Shown here: in pieces, positions 55,700-64,000 of the stretch
How the letters are laid out: each line of letters begins with the position of its first letter
How positions within the stretch are numbered: position 1 is the first letter of the stretch
Assembly (NCBI GenBank): GCA_001898075.1
Contig: MKSD01000001.1
Coordinates: 796,108-860,107, forward strand
Reading direction: 5' to 3'
Length of the DNA: 64,000 bases
Source: Alphaproteobacteria bacterium 40-19
GTDB lineage: Bacteria > Pseudomonadota > Alphaproteobacteria > Holosporales > Holosporaceae
Translations under genes and position numbers: made by a program
The notes under the pieces: generated by a model
The model's input: only the letters and a program-made list of their open reading frames with translations
Database searches by the model: none
Told to the model about the DNA's origin: nothing

Positions 55700-58600
55700 G
55701 TGTCTTATATTCCTTTGCGCAACCACAGTCCTTATTCGTTGCTGGAAGGGGCTCTTTTTATGGGACCGTTGATTCAAAGTATTAAAAGTTGGGGCTTAGA
55801 AGCAGTGGGCCTGGCAGATTCTGGCCATTTATTTGGGGCCATGGAGTTTTCTGGCCGATGCTTGAAAGAAGGACTCTTTCCGGTTTTGGGGGCTCAGATT
55901 TCTGTCTTTATGGAAGGCAAAAGTTACCCCGTAGTTTTGTATGTTCAGAATCAAAAAGGGTATGAAAATCTCTGTGCTTTAATTACCTGTTCTACGGTGG
56001 GGCAGCCTTTAGAACTGCGGGAAAGCGTGACATTGACGCAACTGGAAACGTATGAGCAAGGTTTATTGGCGTTAAGTGGAGGCTTTAGGGGGCCTTTAGA
56101 CAGCTTGTTGCAGCAGGACAATCCTGACGCTGCAAGGAGGGTTCTTGAAAGTCTTAGGATGATTTTTCAAGACCGTTTTTATATCGAAATCAATCGATAT
56201 CCAAGTTTAAAAAGATCTCAAGCCATTGAAGATCAATTGGTAGATTGGGCTTACGAAAAAGGTCTGCCGTTGATTGCTACCAATCAGGCTTTTTTTCTGA
56301 ATCCTGAAGATTTTAAAGCCCATGATGTGTTGCGGTGTATTGCTATGGGGCGTTATGTGGCCGAAGAAGATCGTCCGACTTCTGCCCCAGACTATGCTTT
56401 AAAGTCTGCTGTAGAGATGAAAGAACTGTTTTATGATCTGCCTGAAGCTCTTGCCAATACTGAACATTTATACCACCGGGTGGGGTTTATTTTAAGGGAA
56501 AGCAAACCCATTTTACCTTCCTTTCCTTGCCCTGATCCTGCCCAGACTTTTGTGCTAGAAAGTCAAAAAGGCTTAGAGAAACGTTTGAGCAAGAAAGAAG
56601 TAGACAGTGAGCGTACCCAAGTCTATCAACAGCGTCTTCAATATGAAATCGATGTGATTCAAAAGATGGGGTTTGCGGGATACTTTTTGATCGTGTCTGA
56701 CTTTATTCGTTGGGCTAAAGCTCATAAGATTCCGGTAGGTCCAGGCCGAGGTTCCGGTGCCAGTTCTTTGGTGGCCTTTGTCTTAAACATTACGGACGTG
56801 GATCCTATTGAATTTGACCTTCTTTTTGAGCGTTTTTTGAATCCTGAACGGGTCAGTTTGCCGGACTTTGATGTAGACTTTTGCCAAGAGCGTCGAGATG
56901 AAGTGATTGATTATGTGGCCCATAAATACGGGCAAGAACATGTGGCGCATATTATTACTTTTGGAACTTTGCAAGCGCGGGCTGTGTTGCGGGATGTGGG
57001 GCGGGTTTTACAAATGCCCTACAGCCAGGTAGATCGTATCTGTAAGTTAATCCCTCACCATCCGGCCCACCCGGTTTCCTTAAAAGAGGCCTTAAAGGTA
57101 GAGCCCCAATTGGCCCAAATGCAAGCAGAAGATGCGCAGGTCCAACTGTTGATGGAATTAGGGCAAAAGTTGGAAGGTCTGTATCGTCATGCTTCAACCC
57201 ATGCGGCAGGCGTTATTATTTCTGATGCACCTCTTTGCAAGATTGTTCCTTTATATCAGGAACAGGAAGGCACTTTACCGGCCGTAGAATTTTCTATGAA
57301 ATATGCTGAGGCTGCGGGGTTGATTAAGTTTGACTTTTTGGGCCTAAAAACGCTGACTGTTTTACAAGAAACTCTGAATTTGCTGGAAAAAAAAGGGATT
57401 GTTTTGCAATTGGAAAATTTGCCTTTAGACGATGCCAAGACTTTTGAGCTGTTGTGTCGTGTAGAGACTGTGGGAATTTTTCAGTTGGAAAGTGCGGGGA
57501 TGAGCGAGGTGTTGCGTCAATTACAACCCGAACGTTTCGAAGAAATCGTGGCGCTGGTGGCCTTATATCGTCCCGGACCTATGGATGACATTCCCCGTTA
57601 TCTAGCTTGCCGTCACGGCCGGGAAAAAGTGCATTATGAGTACGATTGTCTTCAATCTATTTTAACAAATACCTTCGGAGTGATGGTCTATCAAGAGCAG
57701 GTGTTGCAGATTGCCCAAGTGTTGGCGGGGTACAGTTTGGGGGAAGCAGATTTATTGCGTCGGGCCATGGGTAAAAAGATTAAAGCCGAGATGGACGCCC
57801 AGAGAGAAAAATTTATTCAAGGAACTTTGGATCGTCATAAAGGAGAACGCCAGGTAGCGTCTAGTTTGTTTGATCAGATTGCCAAATTTGCGGGGTATGC
57901 TTTTCCCAAAGCCCACTCGGTTCCTTATGCCATGATTTCTTATCAAACCGCCTACATGAAGGCAAATTATGGCGTAGAATTTTTTATTGCCTTGATGAAT
58001 TGTGATATTCATAATACGGATAAATTACGCACATTTTCTTTAGAAGTGCGGCGTATGGGTATTGAATTGTTACCTCCAGATGTTAATACATCCCAAGCTC
58101 TTTTCAGCTCTCCAGGAACGGGGCAAATTCGCTATGGTTTGGCTGCCCTTAAAAATGTGGGAGTGGCTGCTATGGAAAAAATTACGCAACAAGCACGTCC
58201 CTTTAAAAGTCTGGAAGATTTTTTATCTCGTTGCGCCCCTTATTTAAATAAAAAAAACTTGGAAGGTTTAATTGCGGCCGGGGCTTTGGATAGTTTGTGT
58301 CCAGCTCGGCATCAGTTGATGCATTCGGTAGAAAGGCTTTTAAAAGGGGCGTCCAGCTCTGGACCCAGCCTTTTTTCGGATCAACCTGTTCCTTTGCAGC
58401 TGACTCAATGTCCTGCCTGGTCGTCGTTTCAGGCTTTAGAATTTGAACGACAAGCAGTGGGCTTTTACCTTAGTTCCCACCCTTTGCAAGAGTATGATTT
58501 TGCCCAGTCTGCTGGGCAAGATTTGCCTATTTTATCTCAAGATGAAGACATTTTAAAAGAAAAAATTCAGCAAGGCTCTTGCTTCCAGATGCTTGGTATG

Positions 58601-59017
58601 GTGATGGAGATCAAAGAAAAAAGTGGTAAAAGTGGACAGAAGTACGCTTTTATGACTCTGAGTGATCCTTCGGGGTCTTATGAAGTGACCGCTTTTTCTG
58701 GTGTTTTAAGCCGCGTCCGGGATATGTTGACTCAAGGGCAGGCATTGGTCTTGAAAATTCAGGGGAAGATAGAAGGGGAAGGAATAAAGCTATGGTTACA
58801 AGATGCTAATGTATTAGCAGCAGTAGAAAAATTTTATCATTATCCTATTTCTAGTGTAAAAGAGGTTACTTCTTTACATCAAATACTTCAAAAATTGGGT
58901 CCAGGGCCTGGAAAAGTAATTCTGATTTTAAAGACACCAGAGGCTGAAATTTTTATGGCATTAGCCCAGGGGTATTCTATACCTAAGGGGCTTTTGGAGG
59001 AATTTAAAAAATTTTAA
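55700..59017 (+). CDS. dnaE: DNA polymerase III alpha subunit
   Basis: Main replicative polymerase. 1105 residues from a GTG at 55700 behind a weak ribosome site. It carries an N-terminal PHP domain (PLRNHSPYSLLEGA), the palm catalytic aspartates in LPDFDVDF, GPGRGSGASSLVAF, the VMVYQEQVLQIAQVLAGYSLGEADLLRRAMGKK block, a helix-hairpin-helix region, and a C-terminal OB fold (MTLSDPSGSYEVTAFSGVL). It is a little shorter than E. coli DnaE (1160), mainly at the C-terminus. It is a single gene without an adjacent partner. Confidence 0.96.
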   Translation: MSYIPLRNHSPYSLLEGALFMGPLIQSIKSWGLEAVGLADSGHLFGAMEFSGRCLKEGLFPVLGAQISVFMEGKSYPVVLYVQNQKGYENLCALITCSTVGQPLELRESVTLTQLETYEQGLLALSGGFRGPLDSLLQQDNPDAARRVLESLRMIFQDRFYIEINRYPSLKRSQAIEDQLVDWAYEKGLPLIATNQAFFLNPEDFKAHDVLRCIAMGRYVAEEDRPTSAPDYALKSAVEMKELFYDLPEALANTEHLYHRVGFILRESKPILPSFPCPDPAQTFVLESQKGLEKRLSKKEVDSERTQVYQQRLQYEIDVIQKMGFAGYFLIVSDFIRWAKAHKIPVGPGRGSGASSLVAFVLNITDVDPIEFDLLFERFLNPERVSLPDFDVDFCQERRDEVIDYVAHKYGQEHVAHIITFGTLQARAVLRDVGRVLQMPYSQVDRICKLIPHHPAHPVSLKEALKVEPQLAQMQAEDAQVQLLMELGQKLEGLYRHASTHAAGVIISDAPLCKIVPLYQEQEGTLPAVEFSMKYAEAAGLIKFDFLGLKTLTVLQETLNLLEKKGIVLQLENLPLDDAKTFELLCRVETVGIFQLESAGMSEVLRQLQPERFEEIVALVALYRPGPMDDIPRYLACRHGREKVHYEYDCLQSILTNTFGVMVYQEQVLQIAQVLAGYSLGEADLLRRAMGKKIKAEMDAQREKFIQGTLDRHKGERQVASSLFDQIAKFAGYAFPKAHSVPYAMISYQTAYMKANYGVEFFIALMNCDIHNTDKLRTFSLEVRRMGIELLPPDVNTSQALFSSPGTGQIRYGLAALKNVGVAAMEKITQQARPFKSLEDFLSRCAPYLNKKNLEGLIAAGALDSLCPARHQLMHSVERLLKGASSSGPSLFSDQPVPLQLTQCPAWSSFQALEFERQAVGFYLSSHPLQEYDFAQSAGQDLPILSQDEDILKEKIQQGSCFQMLGMVMEIKEKSGKSGQKYAFMTLSDPSGSYEVTAFSGVLSRVRDMLTQGQALVLKIQGKIEGEGIKLWLQDANVLAAVEKFYHYPISSVKEVTSLHQILQKLGPGPGKVILILKTPEAEIFMALAQGYSIPKGLLEEFKKF

Positions 59018-59470
59018 ATAATTTAATCGAATAACGTGGGTGAGTGATGATGAAAAAACTCTTTGGATGATTAAATGAATTATAATGAAAAACAATGAAA
59101 TGTTGTATCAAATTTTATATTGAGATTTATTTTAAAGAAAAATTCTAATAAATAGGGGGAAGTGCTGGTATTGTGTAATATTAAAGATAGTGTGAAAGTG
59201 GTAGTTTGGAAGTGCAATTGCTTGCTTTAAGCCCAAAAAAAGTTAGGAATCTAATGGGTAGAACATTCCCATAGAACTCCAAAAGAGTTTAAAACCTATT
59301 AAACCTAAGCATCCTAGTCTTCTAGTCCATAAAAAAAATATTACTTTAAGAAGCCCATCATGTACCTACGGGCTTCTTAAATTGTTTAGCTCAGGGAGTG
59401 ACTTCTTTCTATGAATTTAATAAAAGCTTTCTATCGAGATGTCTGAATAACGAACTTTTTGAAGCAATTT
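59018..59470. other. intergenic, nothing but a terminator recognised
   Basis: About 450 bases between the convergent dnaE and iscU genes. Only the hairpin at 59346-59380 stands out. No RNA gene or ORF with support. Confidence 0.5.
59346..59380 (-). terminator. terminator between dnaE and iscU
   Basis: TTAAGAAGCCC (59346-59356) pairs perfectly with GGGCTTCTTAA (59370-59380), an 11-bp stem with a 13-base loop. On the minus strand it is followed by a T-rich tract (complement of 59332-59342), which suits the iscU transcript; it may also stop dnaE read-through. Confidence 0.7.
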
Positions 59471-59854
59471 CTAACGCGATAATTGTTTTCTTTGGTAATC
59501 TGCGATAGCGGCTTGGATAGCATCTTGAGCTAAAGTTGAACAGTGTAACTTGACCGGAGGCAAAGCCAAATCTCGGGCAATTTCAGTGTTTTGAATCAAC
59601 CCTGCTTCTTCCAAAGATTTACCTTGTAAGAGTTCAGTAGCATAAGAGGCAGAAGCAATCGCCGAACCACAGCCAAAAGCTTTGAATTTTGCTGCAACAA
59701 TTTTTCCTTGATCATTCACTTGAATATCAAGCTTCATGACATCTCCACAAGCAGGAGCGCCTACCATCGCAGTTCCCACGTCCTGGGATGCCGGCAAACT
59801 GCCTACGTTTGCTGGATTTTCATAGTGATCAACAACTTGCTTACTGTAAGCCAT
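59471..59854 (-). CDS. iscU: Fe-S cluster scaffold protein IscU
   Basis: 127 residues. The three cluster-binding cysteines and Asp are visible: GAPACGDVMKL (Cys with Asp39-type residue), FGCGSAIASAS and VKLHCSTLAQDAI. Receives sulfur from IscS and builds 2Fe-2S clusters. The LPPVKLHC stretch is the usual HscA-recognition region. It stands alone; the desulfurase is at 2079. It is convergent with dnaE. Confidence 0.96.
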   Translation of the reverse strand: MAYSKQVVDHYENPANVGSLPASQDVGTAMVGAPACGDVMKLDIQVNDQGKIVAAKFKAFGCGSAIASASYATELLQGKSLEEAGLIQNTEIARDLALPPVKLHCSTLAQDAIQAAIADYQRKQLSR

Positions 59855-60135
59855 GATTTGTCTCGTTATTAAACGCTGTCCTCAGATTACATTTTTAGTC
59901 AACAATTTTCAACCCTTTAAAGTTTTAGCTGTGGGAATATATTAAATGACCAAGTAAAAAATCAACAGATATTTTTGGATTTTTGATATCTATTGACTGA
60001 TAAATTCTTTCTTTTTATATAAAAAAATGGGAGGAGTTTTTTTCAGAATAAATAAGAGTTTTAAAACAAATGGGCACAACTTATTTGCCACCCTCCCAAT
60101 CCCCTAAAAGGGATCAGAAAGGTTGTCATCATTGC

Positions 60136-62178
60136 TTAAAGAGCAGCTTTTTTAACAACTAAGTCTGGGTCAATATCCAGAGCAGGAGTATGTGGTAAAA
60201 ATTCTCGAGAAGCTTCTAAAATACTAGGCTGATGCATAGCAGAACGATATGTAAAGCGGCGTCCTTTTCGGTATCGTTTCACAGACTTAATTTCCATATT
60301 GCGGGCAACCTCCTCTAAGGACAGATCGCGAGAAGCAGGGGGCTGAGAATATTCTGAAATCATTGGTACAGAGTGGCTGAATTCAAGTGCAGAAGACGAT
60401 GTATCAACCAATACAGGCACCGCTTCTTTTGCCAAAACTTCTTTTTCAGCAGAAGGATCAGAGCGGCGGCTTTTTTTAGATCTGCTTTTATTTTTCTTAG
60501 GCTTACTTTCTTGATTGACAGGATCAACTTGAGGTTTTGAGGTAGGAATCATAGAAACAGTTTTTTTAAGATCAAACTGTCCCCAAGCCAATTGGGGGTC
60601 TATGTTAATGACAATAGAAGCTTTTCGCTCTTTTTCTATGGTTGTCATCAAATGTCGGTGATGATTCAGTAAAAAAGAGGCTACTTCTTGGGGACAAGAC
60701 AAAATAACTGAAGTGTTTTCTTGAATGTTTTTGTCCAAAAGACGTAAAGCTTTTAAGGCTAAGGCAGGAACCGAAACCATCCGGCCTTGACCTGCACAAG
60801 AAGTGCATAAGTGAGAGCTGCTTTCAAATAAGCTTTGACGCAAGCGTTGTCTAGACATTTCCAACAATCCAAACTGACTAATTTTACCTACTTGAACCCG
60901 GGCTCTATCGGTTTTTAAACATTCTTTTAGGTGCTTTTCGATTTGGCTATTACGATGACTTGGCATATCTATAAAATCAATGACAATTAACCCTGAAAGG
61001 TCTCGCAAACGTAAATGACGACTGATGGCTTCTGCAGCTTCTAGATTTGTTTTGATTGCTGTTTCTTCCATGTGTTTTTCTTTGGTCGCTTTGCCAGAGT
61101 TTACATCAATAGCCACCAGAGCTTCTGTTTGGTTAATGACAACATACCCGCCTGAAGGCAGCACTACTGTGTTGTCATAGATGGAAGCAATTTGTTCTTC
61201 TAAGGCAAATGTTTCAAATAAATTTTGTTCCCCGTCACGAAATAATTTTAATCGTTTCACGTGACTGGGCATCAGTTGACGTAAAAACGCCTTGGCCTTT
61301 TTGCAAAGGGATTCTCCTTGCACGATGATCTGGTCTACTTCAGGGCTGTATAGGTCGCGCAAAGAGCGAATAACTAAGTCTCCTTCTTCATAGACTAGAC
61401 AAGGAGATTGCAGAGAAAGAGATTGGGATTGAATATCTTGCCACAAACGGGCAGAGGCTTCATAGTCTCGTTTGATTTCTCTTTTTGAGCGTCCTAAACC
61501 AGCTGTACGAACGATGATGCTGCTTCCTTCTGAAATAGATAAACCTTCCACAACTTTTTTTAAGGATTCACGTTCTTTTTCATCCGTTATTTTTTTGGAT
61601 AAACGAACATTGCCGGATACTTTAGGCATAAAGACGCTGTATTTTCCTGCTAAAGCAATATAGGTCGTAAACGCTGCACCTTTGGTACCGCGAACGTCTT
61701 TGATCAATTGGACTAAAAGAACTTGTCCTTTTTTAATGACTTGTTGAACTTTGTAAAGTTTATGATTGTGACTGGCTATGGTTATACGTTCATCTTCTTC
61801 AGCTGTGTTTTCTGCAGGATTTTCTGCGTCCGGGCTAGATGTTAAAACTTCTTGAATTTGAGACGTTTTAATAGTACTTTTTACAGGTTCTGAAATTTGA
61901 TAATAATCCGGATGGACTTCGGAAAAAGGTAAGAAACCGTGTTTTTCTTCACCATAATCCAAAAAAATAGCTTGTAACGAGGGCTCTATTCTGGCCACAC
62001 GTGCTAAATAAATATTTCCTTTTTTTAATTTGCAATGATCAGTTTCGTAATCAAAATCCTCTAGCACATAAGTACTAGAGTTTTTTTTAACTAAAGCGAC
62101 ACGGGTCTCTTTTCCAAAGCATTCATCGATCAATAGAAATCGTTTTCCGATTCCCTCCATTTCTTTGTTCTCGAACAC
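60136..62178 (-). CDS. rne: ribonuclease E/G family endoribonuclease
   Basis: 680 residues. Begins with an S1-like domain (KKGNIYLARVARIEPSLQAIFLDYGEEKHGFLPFSEV) split by an acidic insertion (about 105-130). The catalytic Asp residues are Asp358 (AIDVNSGKAT) and Asp401 (LIVIDFIDM), and the Zn-link cysteines are in CTSCAGQG. A Lys/Arg/Ser-rich C-terminal tail may anchor degradosome partners. It cleaves mRNA and processes rRNA and tRNA. With its tail and length it resembles alphaproteobacterial RNase E more than RNase G. It lies 13 bases downstream of pnp, a degradosome pair. Confidence 0.9.
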   Translation of the reverse strand: MFENKEMEGIGKRFLLIDECFGKETRVALVKKNSSTYVLEDFDYETDHCKLKKGNIYLARVARIEPSLQAIFLDYGEEKHGFLPFSEVHPDYYQISEPVKSTIKTSQIQEVLTSSPDAENPAENTAEEDERITIASHNHKLYKVQQVIKKGQVLLVQLIKDVRGTKGAAFTTYIALAGKYSVFMPKVSGNVRLSKKITDEKERESLKKVVEGLSISEGSSIIVRTAGLGRSKREIKRDYEASARLWQDIQSQSLSLQSPCLVYEEGDLVIRSLRDLYSPEVDQIIVQGESLCKKAKAFLRQLMPSHVKRLKLFRDGEQNLFETFALEEQIASIYDNTVVLPSGGYVVINQTEALVAIDVNSGKATKEKHMEETAIKTNLEAAEAISRHLRLRDLSGLIVIDFIDMPSHRNSQIEKHLKECLKTDRARVQVGKISQFGLLEMSRQRLRQSLFESSSHLCTSCAGQGRMVSVPALALKALRLLDKNIQENTSVILSCPQEVASFLLNHHRHLMTTIEKERKASIVINIDPQLAWGQFDLKKTVSMIPTSKPQVDPVNQESKPKKNKSRSKKSRRSDPSAEKEVLAKEAVPVLVDTSSSALEFSHSVPMISEYSQPPASRDLSLEEVARNMEIKSVKRYRKGRRFTYRSAMHQPSILEASREFLPHTPALDIDPDLVVKKAAL

Positions 62179-62191
62179 AATAAGACTCCTT

Positions 62192-64000
62192 TCATGCTTG
62201 GCGGATGCTTAGCTTGAGTCGTCCTTTAAGGTCCGCTCCTAAGTAACGTACTTTGACTTGATCTCCTACTGACAGAACATCTCCAGGACTTTGAACCCTT
62301 TCTTTACTGATTTCACTGACATGGACCAAACCATCCTGTTGAAAACCAAAAGTCACAAAGGCTCCAAAATCTGTTACTTTTTGTATCACTCCCTCATAAA
62401 CGCTTCCTACTTCAGGAACCTGAGAAATCATTTGAATTTTTTTCAAAGCTTTTTCTAAATCAGAGCGTGTCTGAGAGAAGATCAAAACCTCTCCGTCCTC
62501 TTGAATTTCAATTTTAGAACGGGTACTTTCACAAATTTCACGGATGTTCTTTCCTCCGGTACCAATTAAGGTACGGATTTTATCAACAGGTATACGTGTA
62601 GATGTGACGCAAGGTGCGTAAGGGCTGAGGCTTGCGCGAGGTGCTTTTAAGCCTCGTTTAAGCATTGCAGACATGATCGCGTCGCGTCCTTCTTTAGCTT
62701 GCGTTAAGATTTTACGAATCAATGAAAAAGGCAGGGAATGGATTTTTAGATCAATTTGTAGGGCAGTTATTCCATCAGAAGTTCCTGCTACCTTGAAATC
62801 CATAGCACCTAGAAAATCTTCTGTTCCTGAAATGTCTGATAAAATGACCGACTGGTCTGGATTTTCAGCACAAAAAACCAAGCCCATAGCAATTCCTGCC
62901 ACAGGAGCTTTGATCTGGATCCCTGCATCCATCAGAGCCTGAGAAGCACCACAGACTGTGGCCATAGAAGAGGAGCCATAAGATTCCGTGATTTCTGAGA
63001 CCAAACGAATCGCATAAGGCATAGAAGTTGGCAAGACAGGTTGAATAGCACGAGCAGCCAAGTTTCCATGGCCAATTTCCCGTCGTCCCGGTCCTGTCAT
63101 CTTACCAATTTCTCCCACAGAATAAGGGGGGAAATTGTAATGAAGCAAGAATTTACTTTTGTACAATCCTCGCAGGCCATCCATGGTTTGGGCGTCGTCT
63201 TGTCCGCTTCCTAACGTTGCGGTAACAAGGGCCTGAGTCTGGCCTCTGGTGAACAAGGCACTGCCGTGAGTTCTGGGAAGAATGCCTGCTTCACAAGCAA
63301 TGGGACGAATTTCAAAAGGACCGCGAGCGTCTAGTCGCTTTTTCTCTGACAAAACATGATCCACAAACCGCTTTTTCCAAACGTCATAAAAAACCTGATT
63401 GACGGCTTCATCTTCATATTTTTTATCTAGCAACCCACTTTTTATCTCAGCTAACAAAGTTTCTAACTTCGCATTCCTAGATACAGAGCAGCTTTCATGC
63501 AAACATGTATTAAACGCTTCGTTGGTGCGCTCTTTGATCAAATCCACTAAAGCGATGTCGAATCCTGAGCTGGGTGCTATTTCAGGATGTCCTGCAGCTT
63601 TTTTAAATTCTTGAATGAGGTCAAAGACTGGATCCAAAGCTTTATGTCCAAACTCTAGAGCTTGAAGAAGAGTATCTTCAGTTATTTCGGGGCACTGAGC
63701 TTCGGCCATGACAACACCTTCAGGAATAGCGCCAATGACTAGGTCTAGCTGAGTATTCCGGGTAAGGGCTGGGTTGATCACGAAACTTCCATCAGCCATA
63801 CCGACGCGTACACCACCTATAGGACCTTTTATAGGGAGTCCTGAAATGGCTAGGACTGCTGAAGTACCGATCATCGCTGCAATAGCTGGGTCGGCGGCAG
63901 GATCAAAACTTAAAACAGTGCAAATCAGTTGAACTTCTCGGCGAAAGTTTTCATGAAACAAAGGGCGTACTGTTCGATCGATGAAACGAGAGATGAGAAT
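62192..64000 (-). CDS. pnp: polynucleotide phosphorylase, 5' end outside the window
   Basis: The C-terminal 600 residues of PNPase. Reading continues in frame to the edge (ending ...SRFIDRTVRPLF before the first ATG at 63961), so the start is beyond 64000. Two RNase PH cores (TSAVLAISGLPIKGPIGGVRVG; GSALFTRGQTQALVTATLG with SGTEDFLGAMDFKVAGT), a KH domain (IPVDKIRTLIGTGGKNIREICE-type) and an S1 domain (YEGVIQKVTDFGAFVTFGFQQDG) are complete. It degrades RNA 3' to 5' with phosphate. Upstream of the RNase E gene in the same operon. Confidence 0.95.
   Translation of the reverse strand: MLISRFIDRTVRPLFHENFRREVQLICTVLSFDPAADPAIAAMIGTSAVLAISGLPIKGPIGGVRVGMADGSFVINPALTRNTQLDLVIGAIPEGVVMAEAQCPEITEDTLLQALEFGHKALDPVFDLIQEFKKAAGHPEIAPSSGFDIALVDLIKERTNEAFNTCLHESCSVSRNAKLETLLAEIKSGLLDKKYEDEAVNQVFYDVWKKRFVDHVLSEKKRLDARGPFEIRPIACEAGILPRTHGSALFTRGQTQALVTATLGSGQDDAQTMDGLRGLYKSKFLLHYNFPPYSVGEIGKMTGPGRREIGHGNLAARAIQPVLPTSMPYAIRLVSEITESYGSSSMATVCGASQALMDAGIQIKAPVAGIAMGLVFCAENPDQSVILSDISGTEDFLGAMDFKVAGTSDGITALQIDLKIHSLPFSLIRKILTQAKEGRDAIMSAMLKRGLKAPRASLSPYAPCVTSTRIPVDKIRTLIGTGGKNIREICESTRSKIEIQEDGEVLIFSQTRSDLEKALKKIQMISQVPEVGSVYEGVIQKVTDFGAFVTFGFQQDGLVHVSEISKERVQSPGDVLSVGDQVKVRYLGADLKGRLKLSIRQA

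Overview
The window reads as a chromosomal segment of an AT-rich alphaproteobacterium, most likely an intracellular or symbiotic lineage near Holosporales. This placement is inferred from the 16S sequence, a CckA-type hybrid kinase, gene content and many exported orphan proteins; no database was searched. The rRNA operon is intact and linked (16S, tRNA-Ile, tRNA-Ala, 23S, 5S), unlike Rickettsia and its closest relatives, where 16S is split from 23S-5S. Most genes are housekeeping genes from unrelated pathways, which suggests a reshuffled, moderately reduced genome.

Layout. 1-1.7 kb: three tandem units encoding very hydrophilic repeat proteins, the last fused to a MarR-type regulator. 2-7 kb (minus): cysteine desulfurase, accA and a CckA-like kinase. 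7.2-9.2 kb: ruvA and dapD. 9.3-14.2 kb: the rRNA operon, whose promoter lies inside the dapD terminator hairpin and whose 5S end forms the operon terminator. 14.1-16.7 kb: a LolA-like protein, a DnaA-family (Hda-like) protein and dapE. 16.7-21.6 kb (minus): a compact type II secretion/type IV pilus assembly operon (ATPase, platform protein, PilM/GspL-like, PilO-like and PilP-like). 21.8-28.7 kb: rpmH, rnpA, yidC, a small coupled ORF, engB, two tandem MFS transporters and tgt. 28.8-36.2 kb: three exported orphan proteins, alaS, a division transpeptidase and tRNA-Pro. 36.3-39 kb: mtaB, csaA and a divergent PRPP synthetase.

39.0-45.1 kb is the most interesting part. A TPP riboswitch precedes thiE-thiM-thiL-thiD, which can rebuild thiamine diphosphate from its pyrimidine and thiazole halves. 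Three consecutive TenA/thiaminase-II-fold genes follow in the same direction. All three proteins start with an apparent signal peptide and all keep the family's Asp, Cys and Glu active-site residues. The arrangement suggests breaking down thiamine or its degradation products outside the cytoplasm and re-joining the pieces inside.

45-53 kb: fusA (with an extra segment of about 40 residues), a DedA protein, then dnaB, ftsH and a glycosyltransferase on the minus strand. 53.0-55.6 kb is a decaying island: a ruined alpha/beta hydrolase, an intact YheO-like regulator and an aminotransferase broken by two frameshifts. 55.7-64 kb: dnaE, iscU, an RNase E/G gene and a pnp gene cut by the window edge.
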